Origin: Roseateles sp. XES5
GTDB taxonomy: Bacteria > Pseudomonadota > Alphaproteobacteria > Rhizobiales > Rhizobiaceae
NCBI RefSeq assembly: GCF_020535545.1
Contig: NZ_CP084752.1
Coordinates: forward strand, 2,091,501-2,155,500
Length of the DNA: 64,000 nt
Direction: 5' to 3'
Shown here: piece by piece, positions 35,290-44,540 of the stretch
How the letters are laid out: each line of letters starts with the position of its first letter
Numbering within the stretch: the stretch's first letter is position 1
The notes under the pieces: model-generated
What the model saw: the letters and a program-made list of their open reading frames with translations, nothing else
The model's database searches: none
Told to the model about the DNA's origin: nothing
Program-made: the position numbers and the translations under genes

Positions 35290-35412
35290 GGAGACGCTCC
35301 GCTAGCCTGCCATTGCGGCGATTCTACGCCGTGGAAAATTCGAGATTGTCCTGCTATTGCCTGCAAATCATGATGTTTGGCAACTGAATTCCCGCTGAAC
35401 GGCAGGTTTGGC

Positions 35413-35441
35413 TTGACGCCGCCGACGAGTGTGACTATAGA
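35413..35441 (+). promoter_or_regulatory. sigma70-type promoter of rpmB
   Basis: TTGACG (35413-35418), a 17-bp spacer and TATAGA (35436-35441). The predicted start near 35448 leaves an 80-nt leader before the rpmB ATG. Strong match expected for a ribosomal protein gene. Confidence 0.7.
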
Positions 35442-35530
35442 ACCGCGACTTTCCTAAAAGGCCAGACGGACTGCGGCCGGTTTCGGTACCGGAAACGTAT
35501 TGTCCTGAACTTAAGAAAAATAGGTGTACC

Positions 35531-35821
35531 ATGTCCCGTAGTTGCGAATTGACCGGCAAGGGCGTCCAGTCGGGCAACAATGTGAGCCACGCAAACAACA
35601 AGACGAAGCGCAAGTTCCTTCCGAACCTGTGCAATGTCACGCTGATTTCCGACGCCCTCGGCCAGCGTTTCCGTCTTCGCGTTTCCGCTGCTGCTCTGCG
35701 TTCCGTCGAGCACCGCGGTGGCCTCGATGCCTTCCTCCTGAAGGCTGAAGAGAACGAACTGTCGATGCGCGCCCGTCTGCTGCGTCGCCAGATCGCCAAG
35801 AAGACCGCAGCAGCTGCCTGA
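35531..35821 (+). CDS. rpmB: 50S ribosomal protein L28
   Basis: A large-subunit ribosomal protein of 96 residues. The sequence starts [32 protein letters not shown], the diagnostic N-terminus of alphaproteobacterial L28, and ends in a basic/alanine tail ([12 protein letters not shown]). AGGTGTACC lies before the ATG. It is a single gene with a consensus-like promoter. A stem-loop lies 28 bp beyond its stop. Confidence 0.98.
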   Translation: MSRSCELTGKGVQSGNNVSHANNKTKRKFLPNLCNVTLISDALGQRFRLRVSAAALRSVEHRGGLDAFLLKAEENELSMRARLLRRQIAKKTAAAA

Positions 35822-35848
35822 TTCCAGGCTCTAAGCTGAAGCATTTTC

Positions 35849-35883
35849 ATTGAGGCTTGACCGGGTTCCGGGCAGGCCTCAAT
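35849..35883. promoter_or_regulatory. stem-loop between rpmB and the transporter gene
   Basis: ATTGAGGC (35849-35856) pairs perfectly with GCCTCAAT (35876-35883), and an inner CCGG/CCGG pair strengthens the hairpin. No T-run follows on either strand, so it is not a standard terminator. It may stop or protect the rpmB transcript or belong to the leader of the next gene. Confidence 0.5.
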
Positions 35884-35900
35884 GCTGTGCGTACATTGTT

Positions 35901-35940
35901 GAACTCCAACTGGTGGCATCACCCAGGATAAAAAAATGCT
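35901..35940 (+). promoter_or_regulatory. candidate preQ1-I-like riboswitch over the start of the queuosine-precursor transporter gene
   Basis: CTGG (35910-35913) pairs with CCAG (35923-35926). The loop bases GCAT (35916-35919) can pair with ATGC (35936-35939), forming an H-type pseudoknot. An A-rich linker GATAAAAAA joins the stems. This is the general plan of preQ1-I aptamers. The AGGA ribosome-binding site lies at the 3' edge of stem 1 and the ATG start itself is in stem 2, so ligand binding would block translation. Stems are only 4 bp; identity is inference supported by the downstream gene. Confidence 0.5.
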
Positions 35941-36574
35941 GACGAACCGCGTTACCCTTTTCTATGTCCTCCTGATGACGGCCGTGGTCGTCGCCTCCAA
36001 CGTGCTGGTGCAGTATCCGCTTTCGGGCGAGCTGTTCGGCATCGCCCTTGGCGATCTCCTCACCTATGGTGCCTTCACCTATCCCGTCGCCTTCCTCATC
36101 ACCGATCTTACCAACCGCCAGTTCGGCCCGCGCGTTGCGCGCCGCGTCGTCGCGGCCGGTTTCCTCGTGGCGGTGGTCATCTCCTTCGCATTGTCCACGC
36201 CACGGATCGCCATCGCTTCCGGCTCGGCATTCCTTGCCGGCCAGCTGCTTGATATCTCGGTGTTCAACCGGCTTCGCCGGCAGAGCTGGTGGCGCGCGCC
36301 GTTGATCGCATCGCTGATCGGCTCGGTGCTCGACACGATGATCTTCTTCTCCTTCGCCTTCGCACCCGCCTTCTCGGTCTTCGGTCCGCACGATGCCTTC
36401 GCCATCGAATGGGCGCCGGTGCTCGGCGTCTTGACCATGGAAGCGCCGCGCTGGATCTCCTGGGCGCTCGGCGACTTCTGCGTGAAGGTGATGGTCGGCA
36501 TCGTCATGCTGCTGCCCTACGGCGCGCTGATGAGCAAGCTGAAGCCCATGCCGGATGTCGAGAAGCTGGCCTGA
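35936..36574 (+). CDS. queuosine precursor transporter (YhhQ/VUT family)
   Basis: A membrane importer for preQ0/preQ1-type queuosine precursors. The 212-residue protein has six predicted helices. Family blocks include LGDLLTYGAFTYPVAFLITDLTNRQFG (the conserved TDLTNR motif), the AFLAGQLLDISVFNRLRR region and APRWISWALGDFCVKVMVG. The ATG at 35936 follows AGGATAAAAAA. The leader can form a preQ1-like pseudoknot that includes this start codon. A terminator follows directly. Together with gluQ it points to Q-tRNA metabolism with salvage. Confidence 0.92.
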   Translation: MLTNRVTLFYVLLMTAVVVASNVLVQYPLSGELFGIALGDLLTYGAFTYPVAFLITDLTNRQFGPRVARRVVAAGFLVAVVISFALSTPRIAIASGSAFLAGQLLDISVFNRLRRQSWWRAPLIASLIGSVLDTMIFFSFAFAPAFSVFGPHDAFAIEWAPVLGVLTMEAPRWISWALGDFCVKVMVGIVMLLPYGALMSKLKPMPDVEKLA

Positions 36575-36581
36575 TCGAAAG

Positions 36582-36611
36582 AGCCGTCCACTCTGGTGGG
36601 CGGCTTTATTT
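36582..36611 (+). terminator. Rho-independent terminator, probably bidirectional
   Basis: AGCCGTCCAC (36582-36591) pairs with GTGGGCGGCT (36596-36605) with one G-T pair, followed by TTATTT. On the minus strand the hairpin is followed by CTTTC, so it may also end the convergent esterase transcript. Confidence 0.75.
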
Positions 36612-37622
36612 CAGACGGAATTCCAGCATCAGATTGCGCTGAAGGATGGAATGGTTGTCGTCGGAAACGACGATGATGCGGATGTCGTTTTCTCCCATCA
36701 CCACCACGTCCAGACCTTCCATGTTGTCGATCTGGTGGCTGAGATCGGCGTCGATCAGCACTTCGCCGTCGACGGTCGCGCCGGGGCGAATCGTATCGCC
36801 GGCAATGCGGCGGATGCGCATGCCGACGCCATCCGACAGACGATAGCGGCGCTCCAGCAGCAGGAGATCGCCGTTGGGCAGGAAGGCGCCGTCGGTGATG
36901 TCCCACGGGTCGGCGCGCTTGACGGCGAAGAGGCCCTTGCGCGGCCCTTCCAGCACTGCGGCGAAGACATTGCCATCGGCGTTGAGGCTGCGCTCCGTCA
37001 CGGCCACGGGCGTCACGCCGAGCGGTCCCGTTGCCGGCGACATGGCCAGCGTTTCCATGCCGCGGTTCATGCGCATTTCACCGGCATCGAAGGGGAAGGG
37101 CAGGCGCCGCTTCGGCTTCGCCTCCATGAAACCCGGATCGGGATAGGCGTCGATACGGTGGAACACCTCGAAGCTGACGAGGGCTTCGCCCGGGCGCAGC
37201 GCAAGGCCCTCGGCATCCATCTTGAACTTGATGTTCTCGTCTTGTCCGTCCCGGTCGAACATCGAGCGGACCTTGACGTCCGCAAGGCCGCTCAACCGTC
37301 CTTCCGTATCCCGCTCGATGCGGCCGGTCAGCCAGTGGCCGGTGTCGAGCACGGCGACGAAGTTCTGCCGATCTTCGCGGAAACGGATCGCGGACACGGC
37401 GCCGAGCAGGGCATTGCCGGAGGCATAGGTGATACCGCCGAGGAATTCGAGCTTGCCGAAATCGCGCTGGTCGGAGCCCGGAACGAATTGCGAGAAGGCG
37501 CGATTGGTGACCGGCACGTCGGCGATTTCGGCCATGGCCGGTCGGACGAGCGGCAGGGCAAGCAGTGCGGACAGCGCGAGGACGCAAAGCCCTCGCGCCA
37601 GAGGTGCCGGTTCAGCCCGCAC
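36606..37622 (-). CDS. esterase-like activity of phytase family protein (exported)
   Basis: An exported protein of about 340 residues. The signal peptide [20 protein letters not shown] leads a beta-propeller-like domain of the phytase/esterase-like family: [40 protein letters not shown] and [13 protein letters not shown]. The C-terminus has [25 protein letters not shown], a metal-binding-like acidic strand. Substrate unknown. I prefer the GTG at 37622, which overlaps cobT by 11 bp and gives a normal signal peptide; the frame is open to an ATG at 37676, but that adds a proline-rich stretch antisense-free yet overlapping the cobT 3' end. It probably shares the cobS-cobT transcript. Confidence 0.85.
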   Translation of the reverse strand: MRAEPAPLARGLCVLALSALLALPLVRPAMAEIADVPVTNRAFSQFVPGSDQRDFGKLEFLGGITYASGNALLGAVSAIRFREDRQNFVAVLDTGHWLTGRIERDTEGRLSGLADVKVRSMFDRDGQDENIKFKMDAEGLALRPGEALVSFEVFHRIDAYPDPGFMEAKPKRRLPFPFDAGEMRMNRGMETLAMSPATGPLGVTPVAVTERSLNADGNVFAAVLEGPRKGLFAVKRADPWDITDGAFLPNGDLLLLERRYRLSDGVGMRIRRIAGDTIRPGATVDGEVLIDADLSHQIDNMEGLDVVVMGENDIRIIVVSDDNHSILQRNLMLEFRLK

Positions 37623-39513
37623 GGCGTCGGCCGGCGGGGCGGCGGGCGGTGGATTCGTCGGCGAAGAGCGAGGCAAGCTGCTCGGTCATGGCGCCGGCCA
37701 GTTCGTCCGCATCGACGATGGTGACGGCGCGGCGATAGTAGCGCGTCACGTCATGGCCGATGCCGATGGCCAGGAGCTCGACCGGCGAGCGCGTCTCGAT
37801 CTGCTCGATGACGGCGCGCAGGTGCCGTTCCAGATAGTTGCCGGGGTTCACCGAAAGCGTCGAGTCGTCGACCGGCGCGCCGTCCGAGATCATCATCAGG
37901 ATGCGGCGCTGTTCGGGGCGGGCGAGCAGGCGGTCATGCGCCCAGATCAGCGCCTCGCCGTCGATGTTTTCCTTCAGGAGGCCTTCGCGCATCATCAGGC
38001 CGAGATTGCGCCGGGCACGCCGCCAGGGGGCGTCGGCGCCCTTGTAGATGATATGGCGCAGGTCGTTGAGGCGGCCGGGGGACTGCGGCTTGCCGCTGGC
38101 AAGCCACTTCTCGCGCGACTGGCCACCCTTCCACGCCTTGGTGGTGAAGCCGAGGATTTCCACCTTCACGCCGCAACGCTCCAGCGTGCGGGCGAGAATG
38201 TCGGCGCAGGTGGCGGCGACGGTGATCGGCCGGCCGCGCATGGAGCCGGAATTGTCGATCAGCAGCGTCACCACCGTATCGCGGAAGGTGGTGTCCTTCT
38301 CGCGCTTGAAGGAGAGCGGCTGCATCGGATCGATGATGATGCGCTGCAGGCGCGCGCTGTCGAGATATCCCTCTTCGAGGTCGAACTCCCAGGCGCGGTT
38401 CTGCTGCGCCATCAGGCGGCGCTGCAGGCGGTTGGCCAGGCGGCCGACGGCGCCCTGAAGGTGGGCGAGCTGCTTGTCGAGGAAGGCGCGCAGCCGGTCC
38501 AGTTCCGCCTCGTCGCACAGTTCTTCCGCGGTGATGGTCTCGTCGAATTCCTGCGTGAAGACGGCGTAGTCGACCTTCTCGTTGAAATCGGAGAAGGGCT
38601 GGTTGGGGCGGCGGACCTCGCCGGGCTTTTCCGTCTCGTCGCCGTCGTCTTCGACGAGGTCGTCGTCGGAGATTTCCGCGCCGTCCATCTCGCCTTCGTC
38701 CATCTGCTCGTCGGACGTCTCGTTCTCGTCGGCGGGGGCGGAATCGTCCCCGGCGTCTTCCTGGCTGTTGTTTTCTTCCTGCTCGTCGCTGCGCGGCTGG
38801 TTCTCGTCCTCGGGCGTTTCCGAATCGTCCGGCTCGGTCTCGTCCTCACCGTATTGCTCGGCGACGTTCATGGAGGCGAGCATGTTGCGCACGACGCGCG
38901 AGAAGGCCTGCTGGTCGTTGATGGAGGCCGAAAGGCCCTCCATGTCCCTGCCGGCCTTGTCCTCGATGAAATCGCGCCAGAGATCGAGCACCTGGCCCGC
39001 AGACGCCGGCGGGGCCTGCCCGGTCAGCTTCTCGCGCACGATGAGCGCCACGGCCTCTTCGAGCGGTGCATCGGCCTGACGGGTGATCGCGCCGAAATTC
39101 GCCTTGGCGTATTTCTCGGTCAGCATGGTGGTGAGGTTCTGCGCCATGCCTTGCATGCGGTTGGAGCCGATCGCCTCGACGCGCGCCTGTTCGACGGCGT
39201 CGAAGATCGCACGGGCGTCCGCACCCTGCGGCGACATGGTCGCGTGGATGCGGGCGTCGTGGCAGGCCTTGCGAAGCGCCATCGAATCGCCGAGGCCGCG
39301 GGTGATCGCGACTTCGGCCGGCGAGGGACGCTTGGACAGTTCCGGCAGGCGGATGCGTTCGCCGGTCATGCCGGGGCGCTCGTTGGCGAAGGAAACCTCC
39401 ACCTCCGCATCGCCTGAGACCGCGCGCACGCAGCCCGTCACCGCGCGGCGGAACGGTTCCATGTCGACCACGCCGCCGGGCCTCGGCTTGGAATTGTCTC
39501 CGCGAGCTGCCAT
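37612..39513 (-). CDS. cobT: cobaltochelatase subunit CobT
   Basis: Subunit of the aerobic CobNST complex that inserts cobalt into hydrogenobyrinate a,c-diamide. The 633-residue protein has a middle acidic region, strongly Glu/Asp/Asn-rich (about residues 205-300). A C-terminal von Willebrand A domain follows with the MIDAS motif [14 protein letters not shown] and later [14 protein letters not shown]. The ATG at 39513 has AGGTGA 5 nt upstream; a GTG at 39522 is less likely. It follows cobS by 16 bp. CobN is not in the window. Confidence 0.96.
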   Translation of the reverse strand: MAARGDNSKPRPGGVVDMEPFRRAVTGCVRAVSGDAEVEVSFANERPGMTGERIRLPELSKRPSPAEVAITRGLGDSMALRKACHDARIHATMSPQGADARAIFDAVEQARVEAIGSNRMQGMAQNLTTMLTEKYAKANFGAITRQADAPLEEAVALIVREKLTGQAPPASAGQVLDLWRDFIEDKAGRDMEGLSASINDQQAFSRVVRNMLASMNVAEQYGEDETEPDDSETPEDENQPRSDEQEENNSQEDAGDDSAPADENETSDEQMDEGEMDGAEISDDDLVEDDGDETEKPGEVRRPNQPFSDFNEKVDYAVFTQEFDETITAEELCDEAELDRLRAFLDKQLAHLQGAVGRLANRLQRRLMAQQNRAWEFDLEEGYLDSARLQRIIIDPMQPLSFKREKDTTFRDTVVTLLIDNSGSMRGRPITVAATCADILARTLERCGVKVEILGFTTKAWKGGQSREKWLASGKPQSPGRLNDLRHIIYKGADAPWRRARRNLGLMMREGLLKENIDGEALIWAHDRLLARPEQRRILMMISDGAPVDDSTLSVNPGNYLERHLRAVIEQIETRSPVELLAIGIGHDVTRYYRRAVTIVDADELAGAMTEQLASLFADESTARRPAGRRRAG

Positions 39514-39529
39514 GCGCTTCACCTTGCCG

Positions 39530-40528
39530 TCAGGCAGTCGCTTCCAGGACGATATTGGCGGCGCTTTCCTTCAGCTCCACGCCGAAGGCGCGCTGGTAAA
39601 GCTCGGCCACCAGCGTGCGCTCGAGTTCGTCGCACTTGTTGAGGAAGGTCACGCGGAAGGCAAAGGCGACATCGCCGAAGATTTCCGCATTTTCCGCCCA
39701 GGTGATGACCGTACGCGGGCTCATCACGGTCGAAAGGTCGCCGTTGATGAAGGCGGCGCGGGTGAGATCGGCCACGCGCACCATGCGCGAGATCGTCTCG
39801 CGGCCGTCCTTGCCGGAAGCGAGGCGCTTCACCTTGGCGGCGACGATGTTCACTTCGTTGTCGTGCGGCAGGTAGTTCAGCGTGGTGACGATCGACCAGC
39901 GGTCCATCTGGGCCTGGTTGATCTGCTGCGTGCCGTGATAGAGGCCGGTCGTGTCGCCGAGGCCGACCGTGTTGGCGGTGGCGAACAGGCGGAAGGCGGG
40001 ATGCGGGCGGATGACGCGGCTCTGGTCGAGCAGGGTCAGGCGGCCGGAGGATTCCAGCACGCGCTGAATGACGAACATCACGTCCGGCCGGCCGGCATCG
40101 TATTCGTCGAAGACGAGCGCGACATTGTGCTGGTAGGCCCAGGGCAGGATGCCGTCCTTGAATTCGGTGACCTGCAGGCCGTCCTTGACGACGATGGCGT
40201 CCTTGCCGACGAGGTCGATACGGCTGACATGGCTGTCGAGGTTGACACGCACGCAGGGCCAGTTGAGGCGGGCGGCGACCTGTTCGATGTGGGTCGACTT
40301 GCCGGTGCCGTGATAGCCGGAGACCATGACGCGGCGGTTGTGGGCGAAGCCTGCAAGGATGGCGAGCGTCGTTTCGCGGTCGAACAGGTAGTCCGGGTCG
40401 AGATCCGGAACATAGGCGTCCGCCTTGGAATAGGCCGGGACCCGAAGGTCCGTATCAATGCCGAAAACCTCCCGAACGGATACCGTGGTATCGGGGAGGT
40501 TGGAAATATCGAGATCCATCTTGCTCAT
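39530..40528 (-). CDS. cobS: cobaltochelatase subunit CobS
   Basis: AAA+ ATPase that forms the chaperone-like ring with CobT for cobalt insertion. The 332-residue protein has Walker A in [21 protein letters not shown], Walker B in [16 protein letters not shown], sensor region [21 protein letters not shown] and a C-terminal helical domain. The ATG at 40528 follows GGAGACGTG; an upstream in-frame extension of 13 codons is rich in Gly/Arg and not typical. First gene of cobS-cobT-esterase. Confidence 0.97.
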   Translation of the reverse strand: MSKMDLDISNLPDTTVSVREVFGIDTDLRVPAYSKADAYVPDLDPDYLFDRETTLAILAGFAHNRRVMVSGYHGTGKSTHIEQVAARLNWPCVRVNLDSHVSRIDLVGKDAIVVKDGLQVTEFKDGILPWAYQHNVALVFDEYDAGRPDVMFVIQRVLESSGRLTLLDQSRVIRPHPAFRLFATANTVGLGDTTGLYHGTQQINQAQMDRWSIVTTLNYLPHDNEVNIVAAKVKRLASGKDGRETISRMVRVADLTRAAFINGDLSTVMSPRTVITWAENAEIFGDVAFAFRVTFLNKCDELERTLVAELYQRAFGVELKESAANIVLEATA

Positions 40529-40591
40529 CACGTCTCCGCGGCAGCCGCCACCCGCGCGCCCGCCCAAATGTCCTGTTGTCCGGCGTCTGCT

Positions 40592-41215
40592 CTAGCAGAA
40601 GCCAGCCTGCTTTAACAATTGATATGCTTGGATGACCGCGCGAAAACGCTCTTCCGAGCCTCTATCTCCGCCATTTGCATCCGGGTGATGCTTTTTGACA
40701 AGCGTTTTGTAGGCGGTCTTGATGTCCTCGGTCGTGGCATTGGCCGACAGGCCGAGCGTATCGAAGGCCTTTGCCTCGAGGGTTTTCAGCTTTCGCGCGC
40801 GGGGCTCCATGCGCGGGCCGCGTCCCTTGCCCTGCTCGAAGAAGCCGAACGGATCGCGGATGCGCTGATTTGCCCCGGCCGTGCCGGAGCGGGCGCTGCC
40901 CTGGGTCGGGCCGTTCTTGGCGGCCTTGTTGACGCCGATCGTCCAGGTCGGGCGGTGGCCGGTGATGGCTTCCTTCTGATAGCGGGCGATCTCGTTGTCG
41001 GAGAGGCCGGAGAAGTAGTTGTAGCCCTTGTTGTATTCCTTGACGTGCTCGAAGCAGAACATGAAATACTGCCCTTCGGCATTGCGGCCGACGGGCGCGC
41101 GATGCACGGCATTTTCCTCGCAGCCATCCCACTGACAGGTCGGCGCCGAGCGTTCGGGACGCTCCACGCGCCGCTTCGTGCGGATGCGGTCGAAGTATTT
41201 GGAATCGAGTTTCAT
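40592..41215 (-). CDS. J domain-containing protein (DnaJ-like)
   Basis: A 207-residue protein with its J domain at the C-terminus: AFDTLGLSANATTEDIKTAYKTLVKKHHPDANGG, including the essential HPD tripeptide, then SEERFRAVIQAYQLLK. The N-terminal half has a Cys-rich segment (CQWDGCEENAVHRAP and FCFEHVKEYN) that could bind zinc. It is a standard rhizobial neighbour of cobS and bolA and a probable DnaK co-chaperone of unknown clientele. ATG 41215 is divergent from bolA, 123 bp apart. Confidence 0.9.
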   Translation of the reverse strand: MKLDSKYFDRIRTKRRVERPERSAPTCQWDGCEENAVHRAPVGRNAEGQYFMFCFEHVKEYNKGYNYFSGLSDNEIARYQKEAITGHRPTWTIGVNKAAKNGPTQGSARSGTAGANQRIRDPFGFFEQGKGRGPRMEPRARKLKTLEAKAFDTLGLSANATTEDIKTAYKTLVKKHHPDANGGDRGSEERFRAVIQAYQLLKQAGFC

Positions 41216-41338
41216 GGCGCACATTATGGGGTTGCGGAGGGCCCGCAACAAGAATTGACAAAGCGGATTGTTGCTGGCTTTGTGGGACCATTTTCCTGCG
41301 TCGCGGCCGGGTCTTTCCCGATCGCTGAAGGGTCCGCA

Positions 41339-41620
41339 ATGTCCATGAAATCCTCCATCGCCGGCAAGCTCGATAGCGCCTTTGCGCCCGAGCGCCTCGA
41401 GGTCATCAACGAGAGCCATCTGCATGCCGGCCATCAGCCGGGTTATGACGGGGAGGGCGAGACGCATCTGCGCGTGCGCATCGTTTCGGCCGCCTTTGCC
41501 GGCATGAGCCGGGTGGCGCGGCATCGGGCGATCAACGATCTGGTGAAGGCGGAATTCGATGCCGGGCTGCATGCCCTTGCCGTCGAGGCGGCCGCGCCGG
41601 GCGAGCCGACGCGCTGGTGA
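41339..41620 (+). CDS. bolA: BolA family protein
   Basis: A 93-residue member of the BolA/IbaG family, which pairs with monothiol glutaredoxins in iron-sulfur trafficking and stress control. Motifs are KLDSAFAPERLEVINESHLHAGH (the conserved His of the metal-binding loop), ETHLRVRIVSAAFAGMSRVARHRAIND and the C-terminal HALAVEA. The ATG at 41339 is followed by a second Met at codon 3. It converges on the CorC-like gene with adjoining stops. Confidence 0.93.
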   Translation: MSMKSSIAGKLDSAFAPERLEVINESHLHAGHQPGYDGEGETHLRVRIVSAAFAGMSRVARHRAINDLVKAEFDAGLHALAVEAAAPGEPTRW

Positions 41621-42538
41621 TCAGCCGGACGGCTGTTCCGGCTCCACGGGGCGGATGCGCAGCTTTGTGATGCGGTTCTTCACCCGCTTCATGACAATGA
41701 AGCGCTTGCCGTGGAAGGTGAAGGCCTGACGCTCCTCGGGGATCGATTTGGATTCGTGGATGACGAGGCCGGCAATGGTCGTCGCCTCCTCGTCCGGCAG
41801 GCTCCAGTTGAACGCGCGGTTGAGGTCTCGGATCGAGACGCTGCCATCGACGACGAGCGAACCGTCCGCTTCCTGTCGCACGCCCTGCACGTCGACCGCC
41901 TTCTCGTCGGAGATGTCGCCGACGATTTCCTTCAGGATGTCCTGAAGCGTCACGAGACCCTGCACCTCGCCATATTCGTCCACCACGGTCGCGAAATGTT
42001 CCTTGCGGCGCAGGAAGGCGGCAAGCTGTTCCTTCAGGGTCGTCGTATCAGGCACGAACCACGGCTTCTGCGCCACCTTGGTGATATCGAGGTTCTTCGG
42101 CTCGATGCCGGGTTCGGCAAGGGCGCGCAGCAGATCCTTGGCATGGACCACGCCGACGATGTTGTCGACCGAGCCGGCCCAGAGCGGCATGCGCGTATAG
42201 GGGCTTTCCAGCACGGCCTTGACGATTTCCTCCGGCGGATCGCCGGCATTGAGCGCCCGCATGGTCGTGCGGTGGATCATGATGTCGGAGACTTCGAGGG
42301 CATCGAGGTCGAGCCCGTTGCCGATCCGGTCCCGCTCGGGTTTCGCGGCCGCGCCGTCGCGCGGCGGCTGGCCCGGCCTCCGCTCCGCCTCCGCCTCGCG
42401 GATGTCCCGGCGCGCGCGCCACCGCGCGGCGATCGACGCTCGCCAGCCGAAGGCGAGGGCGAGAACGGCGACGCCGAGCGCGAAAAATATCCAGGTCCAG
42501 ATGTGCGGAGCGAGCGCGGCGGGCGTTTCGCTGTTCAT
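41621..42538 (-). CDS. CorC/HlyC-like CBS-domain protein with a single N-terminal helix
   Basis: A 305-residue protein with one membrane helix (residues 11-30) and a charged linker (RRDIREAEAERRPGQPPRDG). Two CBS domains follow: LDALEVSDIMIHRTTMRAL to VVHAKDLLRAL, then HFATVVDEYGEVQGLVTLQDILKEIVGDI. A CorC_HlyC transporter-associated domain lies at the end. Relatives attached to aroB in rhizobia usually, to my knowledge, carry a multi-helix DUF21 domain at the N-terminus; here it is missing. The start overlaps the aroB stop in ATGA, so the short form looks intentional, not a sequencing artefact. Possibly linked to magnesium/cobalt efflux or ribosome-related CorC roles. Confidence 0.85.
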   Translation of the reverse strand: MNSETPAALAPHIWTWIFFALGVAVLALAFGWRASIAARWRARRDIREAEAERRPGQPPRDGAAAKPERDRIGNGLDLDALEVSDIMIHRTTMRALNAGDPPEEIVKAVLESPYTRMPLWAGSVDNIVGVVHAKDLLRALAEPGIEPKNLDITKVAQKPWFVPDTTTLKEQLAAFLRRKEHFATVVDEYGEVQGLVTLQDILKEIVGDISDEKAVDVQGVRQEADGSLVVDGSVSIRDLNRAFNWSLPDEEATTIAGLVIHESKSIPEERQAFTFHGKRFIVMKRVKNRITKLRIRPVEPEQPSG

Positions 42539-43668
42539 TTCGGCAGCTTTTCCTTGAGGAAAGCGATGACCTCGGATTGCGGTACGTCGTCGGCGACGAA
42601 GGACTGGCCGACGCCGCGTGTCAGGATGAAGGTCAGTTTGCCGGCCTTGACCTTCTTGTCCTGCGCGATGGCGTCCATCAGCACCTCCGCCGGCGGCAGG
42701 CCGCCCGGAATCTGATCCATGGACGTCGGAAGGCCGACCTCGCGCAGATGCGCCTCCACGCGCTTGCCGTCGTCGGGGCTGCAAAGGTTCAGGCGCGTGG
42801 AGAACTGATGGGCGAGCGTCATGCCGATGGCGACGCCCTCGCCGTGGACGAGGCGGGCGCTGTCGTAATGCGTCGCCGCCTCCAGCGCATGGCCGAAGGT
42901 GTGGCCGAGATTGAGCAGGGCGCGCTGGCCGTTCTCGCGCTCGTCGGCAGCCACGACGTCGGCTTTCGCCTGACAACTCGTGGCGATGGCCTCGATGCGC
43001 GCGTCGCCGCCGGCAAAGACGTCGCGCCAGTTCTTCTCCAGCCAGGCGAAGAAGTCCGGCTTGTCGATAAGGCCGTATTTGGCGACTTCGGCATAGCCGG
43101 CGCGGAATTCGCGCGGAGAGAGCGTGTCGAGCACGTCCGTGTCGGCAAGCACGAGGTCGGGCTGGTGGAAGACGCCGATGAGGTTCTTGCCGTGGGCCGA
43201 ATTGATGCCGGTCTTGCCGCCGACGGAGGAATCGACCTGCGCCAGCAGCGAGGTCGGCACCTGGATGAAGCGCGAGCCGCGGCGCACGATGCCGGCGGCA
43301 AATCCGGTGAGGTCGCCGATGACGCCGCCGCCGAGCGCCACCACCGCGTCGTTGCGCTCGATGCGGGCGGCGAGCACGCTGTCGCAGGCGCGGATCAGGT
43401 GCTCGAAGCTCTTGGTCTTCTCGCCGGCCGGCAGCACCAGTGAGACGGCGTCGATGCCTTCCGCCTGCAAGGCGGTCATGAAGCCGTCGAGATAGAGTGG
43501 GGCGACATGCGCGTCCGTGATGACGGCGATCTTGCGGCCCTTGAGGCGGCTGGCGATCTCGCGGCCGGCGGCAGCGATGAGGCCGGGGCCGATCAGGATG
43601 TCGTAGGAGCGGTCGCCGAGGTCGACCCGCACGGTGCGGCGGGCATTGGCACTGGCAGTCATGGTCAT
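42535..43668 (-). CDS. aroB: 3-dehydroquinate synthase
   Basis: Second step of the shikimate pathway (DAHP to 3-dehydroquinate, NAD and zinc dependent). The 377-residue protein shows VLPAGEKTKSFEHL and VALGGGVIGDLTGFAAGIVRRG. It also has QVPTSLLAQVDSSVGGKTGIN, AGYAEVAKYGLI and the zinc-ligand region NLGHTFGHALE and HGEGVAIGM. The start overlaps the aroK stop in ATGA, and its stop overlaps the next gene in the same way, giving a tightly coupled operon aroK-aroB-corC-like. Confidence 0.97.
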   Translation of the reverse strand: MTMTASANARRTVRVDLGDRSYDILIGPGLIAAAGREIASRLKGRKIAVITDAHVAPLYLDGFMTALQAEGIDAVSLVLPAGEKTKSFEHLIRACDSVLAARIERNDAVVALGGGVIGDLTGFAAGIVRRGSRFIQVPTSLLAQVDSSVGGKTGINSAHGKNLIGVFHQPDLVLADTDVLDTLSPREFRAGYAEVAKYGLIDKPDFFAWLEKNWRDVFAGGDARIEAIATSCQAKADVVAADERENGQRALLNLGHTFGHALEAATHYDSARLVHGEGVAIGMTLAHQFSTRLNLCSPDDGKRVEAHLREVGLPTSMDQIPGGLPPAEVLMDAIAQDKKVKAGKLTFILTRGVGQSFVADDVPQSEVIAFLKEKLPK

Positions 43669-44267
43669 CTCGTCGGGTTTCTGGGGCCGGCGGCGGTGAT
43701 CGCGGCGAGCACCTCCTCCACCATGGTTTCCTTTTTCACGTCGCGCGACATTACGGTCAGATCGGCTTCCGCGTAGATCGGGTAACGGGCATTCATGAGG
43801 TTTTCGAGCGTCTGGCGCGGGTTTTCCGTCTTCAGCAGCGGGCGGGTGTCGCGCTTGTTGACGCGCTCCCAGAGCACGTCGAGATCGGCGTTCAGCCAGA
43901 CGGTGAGCCCGCCGCGCCGGATGTGCTTGCGCGTGTTCTCGTTGATATAGGCCCCGCCGCCGGTCGAGACGACGCGCGGGCCGGAGCGCAGCAGCCGCTT
44001 GATGACACGGGTTTCGAGCGCCCGGAACTCCGCCTCGCCATAGGCGGCGAAGAGGTCGGTGATGGACATGCGCGAGACGCGCTCGATCTCGTGGTCGGAA
44101 TCGATGAAGGGAATGCCGAGCGCCTGTGCGGTCATGCGCCCGATCGCCGATTTGCCGGCACCCATGAGGCCGATCAGCACGAGGTTGCGCTTGCCAAGCG
44201 CTGCTCGGGCCTGTTCGGCGAGCGTGGGGGCGGGAGGGGCCTGGTCGGTCGGCTCGATCATTCGCAT
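43665..44267 (-). CDS. aroK: shikimate kinase
   Basis: Phosphorylates shikimate. The 200-residue protein has Walker [12 protein letters not shown] (about residues 33-43), the shikimate-binding FIDSDHEIE and EFRALE motifs, STGGGAY and a lid with RDTRPLL. The N-terminus is about 25 residues longer than E. coli AroK, typical for rhizobia. First gene of the aro operon. It is divergent from the small membrane gene and xerD, 123 bp apart. Confidence 0.96.
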   Translation of the reverse strand: MRMIEPTDQAPPAPTLAEQARAALGKRNLVLIGLMGAGKSAIGRMTAQALGIPFIDSDHEIERVSRMSITDLFAAYGEAEFRALETRVIKRLLRSGPRVVSTGGGAYINENTRKHIRRGGLTVWLNADLDVLWERVNKRDTRPLLKTENPRQTLENLMNARYPIYAEADLTVMSRDVKKETMVEEVLAAITAAGPRNPTR

Positions 44268-44390
44268 TTCCGGGGTTTCGTCCCTTTCCGTATCGACAAA
44301 GCGCGGGAAGCGTCAAGCCTGCCGCGCCGTCCGTCCCTTGCGCTCGATGGATGGCGAGGCGATATAAAGGGCATCGTCCCGGAGAGCGCC

Positions 44391-44540
44391 ATGCCCACCC
44401 TGTTCCGATTCCTGTTCTTCTGCGCCGTGATCGCCGGGTCGATCTACGGCACGATGGTGGCGCTGGTGACCTTCGTGCAGCCGACGGAGCGCGAGGTGAC
44501 GATCCGCATTCCTTCCGAACGGGTGAACCCGCAGCCATGA
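44391..44540 (+). CDS. small membrane protein, 49 residues, upstream of xerD
   Basis: A short protein of one membrane helix ([26 protein letters not shown], split here at about residues 4-29) with a hydrophilic tail [25 protein letters not shown] precedes the ATG by a few nt. It overlaps xerD in ATGA, so it is co-translated with it. Small proteins of this form sit before xerD in many rhizobia; function unknown. Confidence 0.8.
   Translation: MPTLFRFLFFCAVIAGSIYGTMVALVTFVQPTEREVTIRIPSERVNPQP

Noticed and set aside
37429..39417. Long plus-strand open frame opposite cobT
   Set aside because: Shadow of cobT. The Glu/Asp-rich region of CobT read backwards gives low-complexity sequence, and no ribosome-binding site or domain is present.
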